This document shows positions 44,401-52,457 of a stretch of 64,000 bases of DNA, in pieces. This DNA is from Streptomyces glaucescens (GTDB lineage Bacteria; Actinomycetota; Actinomycetes; Streptomycetales; Streptomycetaceae). The position numbers and the translations under genes were made by a program. The DNA lies in the NCBI RefSeq assembly GCF_000761215.1, contig NZ_CP009438.1, forward strand, positions 5,225,501 through 5,289,500, in the 5' to 3' direction. The first letter of the stretch is position 1. Each line of letters begins with the position of its first letter. The notes below the pieces were generated by a model. That model was not told the origin of the DNA and searched no databases. It saw nothing but the letters and a program-made list of their open reading frames with translations.

Positions 44401-44423
44401 GGGCCGGGCCAGGGGTCCGGCCC
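44401..44423. terminator. Hairpin between convergent icmA and tetR
   Basis: GGGCCGG (44401-44407) and CCGGCCC (44417-44423) with a 9-nt loop lie in the 74-bp gap between two convergent genes. Further G/C-rich pairing is possible on both sides. Confidence 0.55.
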
Positions 44424-44460
44424 GGCGCGTTCCCGGCGTGCCGGGCGGCGGCCCGCCGGG

Positions 44461-45072
44461 TCAGCCCGACAGGCCCACGAGCAGCAGCCGGGTGAAGCTG
44501 CGGACCCACTCCTCGTCCACCGGTTCCGCGCTGATCAGCTCGCGGTGCACGACCGCGCCCGCCACCACGTCGAAGATCAGGTCGACGGTGCGGGCCGCCT
44601 CCGCGGGATCGGTCTCGGGGGGCAGCTCACCGCGCTGCTGGGCACGCGCGCGGCCCGCCAGGACCAGGCGTTTCTGACGGTCGACGATGGAGGCGCGGAT
44701 GCGTTCGCGCAGGGCCTCGTCGCGAGTGGACTCGGCCAGGACCGCCATCAGGCCGTTCCTGGCCTCCGGCCGGGCCAGGATCGCGGCGAACTGGAGGACC
44801 ACGCCCTCGATGTCGGCGGCGAGCGTGCCGCGGTCGGGGAGGCGGAGTTCGTCGAAGAGTTCCGCGACCGCGTCGACGACCAGTTCGTTCTTGCCGGCCC
44901 AGCGGCGGTAGAGGGTGGTCTTGGCAACCCCGGCGCGCGTCGCGACGTCTCCCAGGGTGAGTCGGGACCAGCCGAGTTCGACCAGGGCCGCCCGGGTCGC
45001 GGCCAGGATGGCGGCGTCGGCGGCGGCGCTGCGCGGACGTCCCGCGCGGCCGGCGGTAGTGCGGCTCTGCAT
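44461..45072 (-). CDS. TetR family transcriptional regulator
   Basis: The 203-aa TetR protein has a DNA-binding domain in residues 12-65 (AATRAALVELGWSRLTLGDV, GVAKTTLYRRWAGKNELVV) and a C-terminal domain of the TetR_C_11-like type. I chose the ATG at 45072, because TATGGT at 45080-45085 ends 7 nt upstream (leaderless); an ATG four codons earlier (45084) would overlap that box. A perfect 8-bp inverted repeat (45085-45106) adjoins the promoter. It is convergent with icmA and might also be the regulator of the icmA palindrome, though the two sites differ in sequence. Confidence 0.87.
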   Translation of the reverse strand: MQSRTTAGRAGRPRSAAADAAILAATRAALVELGWSRLTLGDVATRAGVAKTTLYRRWAGKNELVVDAVAELFDELRLPDRGTLAADIEGVVLQFAAILARPEARNGLMAVLAESTRDEALRERIRASIVDRQKRLVLAGRARAQQRGELPPETDPAEAARTVDLIFDVVAGAVVHRELISAEPVDEEWVRSFTRLLLVGLSG

Positions 45073-45084
45073 GGCGACGACCAT

Positions 45085-45106
45085 AACCGGCCGTTCCCGG
45101 CCGGTT
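45085..45106 (-). promoter_or_regulatory. Inverted repeat next to the tetR promoter
   Basis: AACCGGCC (45085-45092) and GGCCGGTT (45099-45106) with a 6-bp spacer lie directly upstream of the predicted -10 box of the TetR gene. It is a good candidate for its own operator. Confidence 0.55.
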
Positions 45107-45166
45107 GGTGCGCGCAGTGAGCGAGATCACCGGTCCGGGGTGACGGAAGGGCCCGCTCCGGTATTA

Positions 45167-45183
45167 CGCTACGACTCGTAGCG
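45167..45183. promoter_or_regulatory. 17-bp palindrome upstream of the thioredoxin-TPR gene
   Basis: CGCTACGA (45167-45174), a central C, and TCGTAGCG (45176-45183) form a perfect odd-length palindrome, 114 bp before the start at 45297 and 84 bp from the divergent tetR promoter. The regulator is unknown. Confidence 0.55.
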
Positions 45184-45296
45184 AAAGCGTGTGCGCAGCA
45201 CGCGCGAGCGACGACCACATGGCGTGGGGTGGGGACCCGGCGCCGGCTTTTCTCATCGCTTTTCACACACGCGCGGGAACGGGGGAGGATAGACGC

Positions 45297-46268
45297 ATGC
45301 AGCCACGGAACATGTCCATGAGCGGTGTCGTCGACCTCGCCGCGGTCAAGGCGGCCCAGGAGGCCAAGGCGAAGGCGGAGCAGGCGCGCGCCCAAGCGGC
45401 CCGCCAGGGCGGGGGCGGGGGAGTCTCCCCGGCCGACCTCGTCATCGACGTCGACGAGGCGACCTTCGAACGCGACGTCCTCCAGCGCTCCACCGAAGTC
45501 CCGGTCGTCATCGACTTCTGGGCCGAATGGTGCCAGCCCTGCAAGCAGCTGAGCCCCGTTCTCGAGCGGCTGGCCGTCGAGTACAACGGCCGCTTCCTGC
45601 TCGCCAAGATCGACGTCGACGCCAACCAGATGCTGATGCAGCAGTTCGGGGTCCAGGGGATCCCGGCCGTCTTCGCGGTCGTCGCGGGGCAGGCGCTGCC
45701 GCTCTTCCAGGGGGCCGCCGGCGAGGCGCAGATCCGCGAGACCCTCGATCAGCTGGTCGCCGTCGCCGAGCAGCGCTTCGGCCTGACCGGTCTCACCGTC
45801 GACCCGGAGGCCGAGCCGGGTGCGGCGCAGGCCCCGGTCCGGCAGGCGGGTCCGCACGAGGCGGCGCTGAACGCCGCCGCGCAGGCACTGGACGCGGGTG
45901 ACCTGGGCGGTGCCGTCCAGGCGTACAAGAACGTGCTGGTCGACGACCCGGCCAACCCGGAGGCCAAGCTGGGCCTGGCGCAGGCCGAGTTGCTCCAGCG
46001 GGTGCAGGGGCTGGACCCGCAGCAGGTGCGCAAGGAGGCCGCGGAGAAGCCGGCCGATGCCCAGGCGCAGATCGCCGCGGCCGACCTGGACCTGGTCGGC
46101 GGGCATGTCGAGGACGCGTTCGGGCGGCTCATCGACACCGTCGCGCGTACGGCCGGTGACGAGCGGGACACCGTGCGGCTGCGGCTGCTGGAGCTGTTCG
46201 AGGTCGTGGGGGCCGACGACCCGCGGGTGACCGCGGCGCGCAGGGCGCTGGCACGGGCACTGTTCTAG
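45297..46268 (+). CDS. Thioredoxin-fold TPR co-chaperone (CnoX/YbbN-like)
   Basis: The 323-aa protein has an Ala/Gln-rich N-terminal helix (residues 10-40), a thioredoxin domain with the active site WCQPC (Cys79, Cys82), and two or more TPR units from about residue 190 (AALNAAAQALDAGDLGGAVQ and PEAKLGLAQAEL). This is the YbbN/CnoX architecture; E. coli CnoX protects unfolded proteins under oxidation and hands them to chaperones. E. coli YbbN lacks the active CxxC, but here both Cys are present. GGGGGAGG precedes the ATG. A terminator follows. Confidence 0.88.
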   Translation: MQPRNMSMSGVVDLAAVKAAQEAKAKAEQARAQAARQGGGGGVSPADLVIDVDEATFERDVLQRSTEVPVVIDFWAEWCQPCKQLSPVLERLAVEYNGRFLLAKIDVDANQMLMQQFGVQGIPAVFAVVAGQALPLFQGAAGEAQIRETLDQLVAVAEQRFGLTGLTVDPEAEPGAAQAPVRQAGPHEAALNAAAQALDAGDLGGAVQAYKNVLVDDPANPEAKLGLAQAELLQRVQGLDPQQVRKEAAEKPADAQAQIAAADLDLVGGHVEDAFGRLIDTVARTAGDERDTVRLRLLELFEVVGADDPRVTAARRALARALF

Positions 46269-46286
46269 CCCTTTTGTGACCTTTTC

Positions 46287-46314
46287 CAGCCGCGTTCCGG
46301 GCGGGGCGCGGCTG
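46287..46314 (+). terminator. Terminator after the thioredoxin-TPR gene
   Basis: CAGCCGCG (46287-46294) and CGCGGCTG (46307-46314) form an 8-bp stem with a 12-nt loop, 19 nt after the stop. Confidence 0.55.
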
Positions 46315-46330
46315 TCGTCATGGCACCGAT

Positions 46331-46689
46331 GCGGCCGCGCTTTGCCAAAACTTGGCAAACGCGGCCGCTGTTACTGCCAGTAAGTCGAGGGTTGTGTTCT
46401 GTCGGGTTCCGTCCCGGCATTCCTTCTTTGTCCTCCCCTTCGGATGCACCGAGCGTCGCCGAACGAGACCGGCAGGTCGTTGTTCGGTTATCCGGCCGTT
46501 ACTAGCGAGTAACGAACCCCCTTGTGCGTGCGGCGAGAATGCACCACGATCGGCGACGCTCGGTCCATTCCCCGCATCCCCGGCAGCCGGCCGGGTCACG
46601 GGATTTCCTGGGTCCCCACCGAGCAGAGCCGGCGACCGTGTCGTCGGCTCTTGGACAGGGGGGTCTTCGCCATCCGGCGAAGCCTGTCC
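46331..46689. other. Structured gene-free region upstream of DUF6230 with several inverted repeats
   Basis: The 623-bp gap from 46269 to 46891 has no convincing gene. It holds: a long stem, GCGGCCGCG at 46331-46339 plus TTTGCCAA, paired to 46352-46368 with one bulged base; the palindrome TTACTGCCAGTAA (46371-46383); GTTACT-AGCG-AGTAAC (46498-46513); a hairpin at 46626-46650 with 11-bp arms and one G-T pair; and a bipartite hairpin at 46653-46689, with GGACAG/CTGTCC outside and CTTCGCC/GGCGAAG inside. The two TTACT-AGTAA palindromes look like operators; the last two look like structured leader RNA. Confidence 0.55.
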
Positions 46690-46891
46690 GGCAGGGTTGT
46701 GCGTGATGCGTGTCAGGCGCGACCAGTGGTTGTCGCTCGGGGGTGATCGCCGGTGATTCGGGCGCGGTACGCGCCACCGAGCGCGGGCGCTCTCCTTCCC
46801 GAGGACGTAGCACTTCTCCCATCCCTGTCCGGCTGAGCCGCCGCAAGGGGCCAGTCGGGGCCAGGAGATGTACGTCCGAGAAGGAGGAAAT

Positions 46892-47527
46892 ATGGAGTCC
46901 CAGGTGCGTGGTGGGACCAGATGGAAGCGGTTCGCCGTGGTCATGGTGCCCAGCGTGGCCGCCACGGCGGCGATAGGCGTCGCCCTCGCTCAGGGTGCTC
47001 TCGCCGCGTCGTTCAGCGTTTCCGGACAGTCTTTCAAGGTCACGACCGAGCGTCTCGACGGCACGGGCTTCGTGCAGTACGGCGCTCTCGACGAGGGCTA
47101 CACGCTCGACGGCAAGAAGACGGTTCACCCCGTCGCCGTCTCGGCGTTCAAGTCCGCGACCATCAAGGACATGTGTCAGTCGGTCGTCACGCCGAACATC
47201 CCGGTGCTCGGCAACGTCAGTCTGATCCTGCGGGCCGGCCAGGGTGACACCCCGGTCAAGGCCGAGAACCTGTACATCGACGTCGCCGAGCTGGAAGGCG
47301 ACGCCGTCTTCCGGGGCATCGACATCGGTGTGGCCGCCAAGGACGCCAACAAGGGTCCCGGCATGAAGGGCGGCAAGGAGCAGTCGAACCCGTACGGCTT
47401 CGCGCAGCAGGCCGACTCGGTCACCCTCACCGACGTGAAGCAGACGGCGTGGGCGACCACCGCCGGAACCTTCAAGCTCAGCGGCCTGAAGATGTCGCTG
47501 TCGACGGGTGTGAAGGAGTGCTACTGA
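46892..47527 (+). CDS. DUF6230 family exported protein
   Basis: The 211-aa protein starts at the ATG 46892 after a full AAGGAGGAAA. One N-terminal membrane or signal helix (residues 19-44, VVMVPSVAATAAIGVALAQG) is followed by an outer domain of about 165 residues, predicted mostly beta, with two Cys (near residue 93 in KDMCQSV, and at the end in KECY) that could form a disulfide. Homologues occur in many actinobacteria next to DUF6114 genes; old annotations as cholesterol esterase are not supported by any catalytic motif. Function unknown. Confidence 0.85.
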   Translation: MESQVRGGTRWKRFAVVMVPSVAATAAIGVALAQGALAASFSVSGQSFKVTTERLDGTGFVQYGALDEGYTLDGKKTVHPVAVSAFKSATIKDMCQSVVTPNIPVLGNVSLILRAGQGDTPVKAENLYIDVAELEGDAVFRGIDIGVAAKDANKGPGMKGGKEQSNPYGFAQQADSVTLTDVKQTAWATTAGTFKLSGLKMSLSTGVKECY

Positions 47528-47535
47528 GCACTCGC

Positions 47536-47572
47536 TGACGGGCGGGGGCGCCGGTGGCACCCCCGCCCGTCA
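47536..47572 (+). terminator. Hairpin between DUF6230 and DUF6114 genes
   Basis: A perfect 13-bp stem, TGACGGGCGGGGG (47536-47548) and CCCCCGCCCGTCA (47560-47572), with an 11-nt loop starts 9 nt after the DUF6230 stop. The downstream gene starts 66 nt later. It may be a partial terminator separating expression levels. Confidence 0.65.
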
Positions 47573-47637
47573 TCTCTCCGACTCCGCATTCGCAGTACCA
47601 CTCACCACGGCAACGCCGTTCCAGGGAGCTGTTTTCC

Positions 47638-48216
47638 ATGAGCGCCGAGACTCCTGCCGCACCCGGCCACGACGAGCACTACCTCCGGGTCTTTCGGCGG
47701 AACTTCCGCGCCTGGCGGGGCACCCGGCCGTTCTGGGCCGGCCTGTTCGTCATGCTCGGCGGACTCCCCATCGCCTACTTCCCGTACGCAAATCTCCGGC
47801 TCGGTCACCTCACGCTCGCGATGGCCACCACCGCGGGTGCCGGGTCCCTGATCATCGGCGTGCTGCTCGTCGTGCTCGGCATCAGCCTCTGGTTCCAGAA
47901 GCACGTCCGGTTCTTCGCGGGCGTGGCGGCGATCCTGCTCGCGCTGGTGTCCATCCCGGTGTCCAACCTCGGCGGATTCCTCATCGGTTTCCTGTTCGCC
48001 CTGATCGGCGGCGCGATGGCGGTGTCCTGGGCCGAGGACGCGCCGCCCGCGCAGGAGCCGGCGGACGCCGGGGGAGCGGCCGTCGCCCCCATGGGCACGG
48101 CCACGCAGGCGCCGGTCGCGGACCCGGGCGCCGGCCAGGGCACGGTGGGTGCAACCGACGATCTGTCAGGAACGAGCCCCGGTAACGAGGCGAACGGGAG
48201 GCACAGTGCCGGCTGA
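47638..48216 (+). CDS. DUF6114 family membrane protein
   Basis: The 192-aa protein has a soluble N-terminus of about 35 residues, four membrane helices (about residues 36-57, 62-84, 88-106 and 110-131; for example FWAGLFVMLGGLPIAYFPYA) and a cytosolic or outer Ala/Pro-rich tail. AGGGAG precedes the ATG. It accompanies DUF6230 in many actinobacteria, so the two products probably work as a pair in the membrane. It overlaps the start of the next gene by 11 nt. Confidence 0.85.
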   Translation: MSAETPAAPGHDEHYLRVFRRNFRAWRGTRPFWAGLFVMLGGLPIAYFPYANLRLGHLTLAMATTAGAGSLIIGVLLVVLGISLWFQKHVRFFAGVAAILLALVSIPVSNLGGFLIGFLFALIGGAMAVSWAEDAPPAQEPADAGGAAVAPMGTATQAPVADPGAGQGTVGATDDLSGTSPGNEANGRHSAG

Positions 48217-49642
48217 CGAGGTGACCCACGGGGCTGATGTGGACGATTCCCGTGTGAGAACCGGGCCGCGCCACGCGGCACCCAAGAAGCCGCTGTTCAC
48301 CAGGCTCCACATGCCGGCCGGCAAGGCGATAGCCCTGGCGGCGATGCCCACCGCGGTGCTGATGGGGATGGGGTTCACGCCGAAGCTCGCCCTCGCCGAG
48401 GACCAGCCGGCGTCCCGGAGCCTGACGGCCGACGAGTACAAGGAGTGCGTGGCGGCCCTGGAGGACGCCGAGAACGGCGGGACGCCCGAGGCCACGCCGT
48501 CGCCGTCCGCCTCGGCCGGCGGGAGCGGGGCGCCGTCCGACGGCGGGTCCGAACCGAGCCCGTCGGAGACGTCCGGTCCGGGCGACGCCGGTTCGGGCGA
48601 CGCGGGTTCGGGCGACGAGGGTTCGGGTGACACCGGCTCGGGTACGGACGGAGCCGGTGCGGACGGGACCGGTTCGGGTGACGGTTCTTCGGCGGATTCA
48701 GGTTCCGCCGACGACGCCGAGCCCGCGCCGCCCGCCGCTGCCGGCACCCCGGCGCCCAAGGAGCCGCAGACCGCGCCCTCTCCCTCGCCGTCCAAGACGT
48801 CCGAGGGCGTGCTGGGGACCATCGGCGACACCGTCACCGGGGTCGTGGGCGGTGTCGTCGACGGGCTCACCGGCGGCGGCGCCGAGGAGAGCCCGAGCCC
48901 CACGCCGTCCGCGTCCGCCTCGGCGACCCCGAGCCAGGACACGGGCACGGGCACGGACACGGGCCAGGCCGACGGCCCGGCGGGCGGGGACGGCGGCGAC
49001 AGCGGCGAGGACCCGGCCGAGGAGACCACCGGCGACGTCACCGACGCGGTGCAGGACACCGCCGAGGACGCCGGCGGGACGACGCCCGGAGCGGTCCCGG
49101 AGCCCACCGGCAGCGACGGGGCCACGGCCACGCCGTCGCCCTCGGCGAGCCCCACGACCGACCTGGACGACTGCCCGGTGGCCACGGACGCGGAGGGCGG
49201 GGTGGACAACCCGGTGCCGCTGCCCGACGACCCCTGGTACCTGAACGCCAGCTCACTGACGCTGAAGGGCGCCTCCTACAAGGGCATCGTCGAGGTGCGG
49301 ACCGCCAACGGCACGGTCAAGAAGGTGCTGAAGTACGTCATATCCGGCGGCACCGACATCGGTGACCTGCACCAGACGGTGCAGGACAAGCAGTCGGGCA
49401 AGACGTACCACGTGCGGGCCGCCGAGGGGTCGACGTCGACGATCCGCGACGGTGACACGGTGATGTACACGGAGAGCATCTCGGGCAACCTGCTCGGGCT
49501 GATCCCGATCACCTTCGACCCGGAGCACCCGCCGCCGCTGGACATCCCGCTGATCTACTTCACGAAGGTGAAGGTGGTGCAGGCCGGCCAGTTCGGCGGG
49601 ACCCTGACCGTTCCCGGACTGCACCAGTACACGACCGGCTGA
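48206..49642 (+). CDS. Exported low-complexity protein with conserved C-terminal domain
   Basis: The 478-aa protein starts at a GTG inside the end of the DUF6114 gene, with GGGAGG upstream. A hydrophobic helix (about residues 42-60, AIALAAMPTAVLMGMGFTP) serves as signal or anchor. A stretch of about 240 residues follows, made of Gly/Ser/Asp/Glu/Pro/Thr repeats such as GSGDAGSGDEGSGDTGSG. The C-terminal 140 residues (from DDCPVATDAEGGVDNPVPLP) are non-repetitive and resemble the DUF6230 outer domain in style (SLTLKGASYKGIVEVRTANG). The overlap makes it part of the DUF6230-DUF6114 unit. Confidence 0.8.
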   Translation: MPADEVTHGADVDDSRVRTGPRHAAPKKPLFTRLHMPAGKAIALAAMPTAVLMGMGFTPKLALAEDQPASRSLTADEYKECVAALEDAENGGTPEATPSPSASAGGSGAPSDGGSEPSPSETSGPGDAGSGDAGSGDEGSGDTGSGTDGAGADGTGSGDGSSADSGSADDAEPAPPAAAGTPAPKEPQTAPSPSPSKTSEGVLGTIGDTVTGVVGGVVDGLTGGGAEESPSPTPSASASATPSQDTGTGTDTGQADGPAGGDGGDSGEDPAEETTGDVTDAVQDTAEDAGGTTPGAVPEPTGSDGATATPSPSASPTTDLDDCPVATDAEGGVDNPVPLPDDPWYLNASSLTLKGASYKGIVEVRTANGTVKKVLKYVISGGTDIGDLHQTVQDKQSGKTYHVRAAEGSTSTIRDGDTVMYTESISGNLLGLIPITFDPEHPPPLDIPLIYFTKVKVVQAGQFGGTLTVPGLHQYTTG

Positions 49643-49676
49643 GCGTCCGGCGCAGACCCGTCCGGGAGCCGCACAG

Positions 49677-49715
49677 CACCGAGGGCGCCCCCTTCCGCAG
49701 GGGGCGCCCTCGGTG
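49677..49715. terminator. Bidirectional terminator between the exported-protein gene and pyk
   Basis: A perfect 17-bp stem, CACCGAGGGCGCCCCCT (49677-49693) and its complement (49699-49715), with loop TCCGC lies between two convergent genes. Confidence 0.85.
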
Positions 49716-49732
49716 TCGTTGCGGCAGGGGGG

Positions 49733-51163
49733 TCAGCCGCGGCCGCCCTCGCCCAGGTGGTGCACCCGGACCATGTTGGTGGTGCCGGGGACGCCGGGGG
49801 GCGAACCGGCGGTGATGACCATGATGTCGCCCGGGCTGAAGCGGTTGAGCCTGATGACCTCCTGGTCCACCAGGTCGACCATCTCGTCGGTGCTGTTCAC
49901 GAACGGCACGACGTAGGAGTCCACGCCCCAGCTGAGCGCCAGCTGGTTGCGGGTGGCCTCGTCGGTGGTGAAGGCCAGGATCGGCTGGGCCGCGCGGTAG
50001 CGCGACAGACGGCGGGCGGTGTCACCGGACTTGGTGAACGCCACCAGGCCCCTGCCGCCGAGGAAGTCGGCGATCTCGCAGGCGGCACGGGCCACCGAAC
50101 CGCCCTGGGTGCGCGGCTTCTTGCCCGGGACCAGCGGCTGGAGGCCCTTGGAGAGCAGCTCCTCCTCGGCCGCCTGGACGATCTTCGACATCGTCTTGAC
50201 GGTCTCGATCGGGTACGCGCCCACGCTGGACTCGGCGGAGAGCATGACCGCGTCGGCGCCGTCCAGGATCGCGTTGGCCACGTCGGAGGCCTCGGCGCGG
50301 GTCGGGCGGGAGTTGGTGATCATCGACTCCATCATCTGGGTCGCCACGATCACCGGCTTGGCGTTGCGGCGGCACAGCTCGATGAGCCGCTTCTGCACCA
50401 TGGGGACCTTCTCGAGGGGGTACTCGACGGCCAGGTCGCCGCGCGCGACCATCACACCGTCGAACGCCATGACGACGTCCTCCATGTTGTCCACCGCCTG
50501 CGGCTTCTCCACCTTGGCGATGACGGGGACGCGGCGGCCCTCCTCGTCCATGACCCGGTGGACGTCGGCGACGTCCTTGGCGTCCCGGACGAAGGACAGG
50601 GCGACCAGGTCGCAGCCCATGCGCAGCGCGAACCGCAGGTCCTCGACGTCCTTCTCGGACAGCGCGGGCACGTTGACGGCCGCGCCGGGCAGGTTGATGC
50701 CCTTGTGGTCGGAGATGACGCCGCCCTCGATGACGATCGTCTTCACCCGGGAGCCGTCGACCTCGGTGACCTTCAGCTCGACGTTGCCGTCGTTGATCAG
50801 GATCTGGTCGCCCTTGGCCACGTCACCGGGCAGGCCCTTGTAGGTCGTGCCGCAGATCGTCTTGTCGCCCGGGACGTCCTCGGTGGTGATGGTGAACTCG
50901 TCACCGCGCACCAGCTCGACCGGGCCCTCGGCGAAGGTCGCGAGGCGGATCTTCGGGCCCTGGAGGTCGGCGAGCACACCGATGGCCCGGCCGGTCTCCT
51001 CGGCCGCGGCCCGGACGCGGTCGTACCGGCCCTGGTGCTCGGCGTGGGTGCCGTGGCTGAAGTTGAAGCGGGCCACGTTCATGCCGGCTTCGATCAGCGC
51101 GACCAGTTGCTCGTGGGAGTCGACCGCGGGGCCGAGAGTACAGACGATTTTCGAACGGCGCAT
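49733..51163 (-). CDS. pyk: Pyruvate kinase
   Basis: The 476-aa protein is a complete pyruvate kinase. It starts MRRSKIVCTLGPAVDSHEQL and has the substrate and metal region RFNFSHGTHAEH, the catalytic signature VIAKVEKPQAVDNM and ARGDLAVEYP, and VATQMMESMITNSRPTRAEA. It makes ATP and pyruvate from phosphoenolpyruvate and ADP. S. coelicolor has two such genes; this one is the copy next to ackA-pta. AGGA lies 7 nt before the ATG. The 73-bp gap to ackA contains the palindrome CGGAATATTCCG. Confidence 0.96.
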   Translation of the reverse strand: MRRSKIVCTLGPAVDSHEQLVALIEAGMNVARFNFSHGTHAEHQGRYDRVRAAAEETGRAIGVLADLQGPKIRLATFAEGPVELVRGDEFTITTEDVPGDKTICGTTYKGLPGDVAKGDQILINDGNVELKVTEVDGSRVKTIVIEGGVISDHKGINLPGAAVNVPALSEKDVEDLRFALRMGCDLVALSFVRDAKDVADVHRVMDEEGRRVPVIAKVEKPQAVDNMEDVVMAFDGVMVARGDLAVEYPLEKVPMVQKRLIELCRRNAKPVIVATQMMESMITNSRPTRAEASDVANAILDGADAVMLSAESSVGAYPIETVKTMSKIVQAAEEELLSKGLQPLVPGKKPRTQGGSVARAACEIADFLGGRGLVAFTKSGDTARRLSRYRAAQPILAFTTDEATRNQLALSWGVDSYVVPFVNSTDEMVDLVDQEVIRLNRFSPGDIMVITAGSPPGVPGTTNMVRVHHLGEGGRG

Positions 51164-51191
51164 GGGGCGATCCTATCGGTTTGTTTCGCTG

Positions 51192-51203
51192 CGGAATATT
51201 CCG
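51192..51203. promoter_or_regulatory. 12-bp palindrome upstream of pyk
   Basis: CGGAATATTCCG at 51192-51203 is a perfect palindrome in an AT-rich stretch 29 bp before the pyk start. It may be an operator or part of a pyk promoter separate from pta-ackA. Confidence 0.4.
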
Positions 51204-51236
51204 GCTGGCGGAAAATACAAAAGGGCGGGATGCCGC

Positions 51237-52457
51237 TCAGGTGAGATTCGATGAGCCATTTACCAGCGCGTACGTCTGCGTGGCGATCTCCAGTTCCTCG
51301 TCCGTCGGGACCACGGCCACCGCGACCCGCGCGTACTCCGGGGAGATCAGCCGCGGTTCGCTGCCGCGTACGGCGTTCAGCTCCGCGTCGACCGCCAGGC
51401 CCAGCTCCTCCAGGCCCGCCACGGCCGCCTCCCGCACCGGGGCCGCGTTCTCGCCGACCCCGGCGGTGAAGGCGACCGCGTCCACCTTGCCGAGCACGGC
51501 GTAATAGGCGCCGATGTACTTCTTCAAGCGGTGAATGTAGATGTCGAAGGCGAGTCGCGCCTGTTCGTCACCCTCGTCCACCCGGCGGCGGATCTCCCGC
51601 ATGTCGTTGTCACCGCACAGACCGATCAGTCCGCTCCTCTTGTTGAGAAGGGCGTCGATCTCGTCCGCGGACATTCCGCCGACGCGCATCAAATGGAAGA
51701 TGACGGCCGGATCCATGTCGCCGGAGCGGGTACCCATCACCAGCCCCTCCAAAGGCGTCAGCCCCATGGAGGTGTCCACGCACCGTCCGCCCCGCACCGC
51801 CGAGGCGGACGCCCCGTTGCCCAGGTGCAGCACGATCACGTTCACCTCCTCCGGCGCCTTGCCCAGCAGCTTCGCCGTCGCCCGGGAGACATAGGCGTGC
51901 GAGGTGCCGTGGAAGCCGTAGCGGCGGATGCGGTGGGCGTCGGCCGTCTCAACGTCGATCGCGTAGCGCGCCGCCGACTCCGGCATCGTCGTGTGGAACG
52001 CGGTGTCGAACACGGCGACCTGCGGCAGGTCCGGGCGCAGCGCCATCGCCGTGCGGATGCCGGTCAGGTTGGCCGGGTTGTGCAGCGGGGCCACCGGGAT
52101 CAGCCGCTCGATCTCGGCGAGCACGGCGTCGTCGACGACGGTCGGCTCGGTGAAGCGCCGGCCGCCGTGCACCACCCGGTGGCCTATCGCGGCCAGCTCC
52201 GGCGAGTCCAGGCCGAGGCCGTCCTTGTCGAGTTCGGCGGCGACGGCCTTCAGCGCGGCGTCGTGGTCGGCGACCGCCCCCGTCCACTCCCGGCTCCCGC
52301 CGCCCGTGTGCAGCGGGGTGTGCTTGAGGCGGGACGTCTCCTCACCGATCCGCTCGACGAGGCCCGCCGCCAGCCGGCTGCTGTCGCGCATGTCGAGCAA
52401 CTGGTACTTCACCGACGAGGAGCCGGAGTTGAGGACGAGGACACGGGTCGAGCTCAC
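51237..52457 (-). CDS. ackA: Acetate kinase
   Basis: The 406-aa protein has the N-terminal phosphate motif VLVLNSGSSSVKYQLLD, GHRVVHGG, FDTAFHTTMP, YGFHGTSHAYV and FTAGVGENAAPVR, all hallmarks of acetate kinase. It converts acetyl phosphate and ADP to acetate and ATP, or the reverse. The GTG start overlaps the pta stop by 4 nt (GTGA), so the two enzymes of the acetate pathway are translationally coupled. pyk follows on the same strand after 73 nt. Confidence 0.96.
   Translation of the reverse strand: MSSTRVLVLNSGSSSVKYQLLDMRDSSRLAAGLVERIGEETSRLKHTPLHTGGGSREWTGAVADHDAALKAVAAELDKDGLGLDSPELAAIGHRVVHGGRRFTEPTVVDDAVLAEIERLIPVAPLHNPANLTGIRTAMALRPDLPQVAVFDTAFHTTMPESAARYAIDVETADAHRIRRYGFHGTSHAYVSRATAKLLGKAPEEVNVIVLHLGNGASASAVRGGRCVDTSMGLTPLEGLVMGTRSGDMDPAVIFHLMRVGGMSADEIDALLNKRSGLIGLCGDNDMREIRRRVDEGDEQARLAFDIYIHRLKKYIGAYYAVLGKVDAVAFTAGVGENAAPVREAAVAGLEELGLAVDAELNAVRGSEPRLISPEYARVAVAVVPTDEELEIATQTYALVNGSSNLT

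Noticed and set aside
46352-46756. 134-codon open frame in the gene-free region upstream of DUF6230
   Set aside because: It lacks a ribosome site, has Arg/Ser/Pro-rich random-like composition and overlaps several inverted repeats; it looks like a chance high-GC frame.
46520-46891. c-di-AMP (ydaO-type) riboswitch upstream of DUF6230
   Set aside because: The hairpins present do not show the conserved core that I know for this class; a covariance-model search would be needed to exclude it fully.
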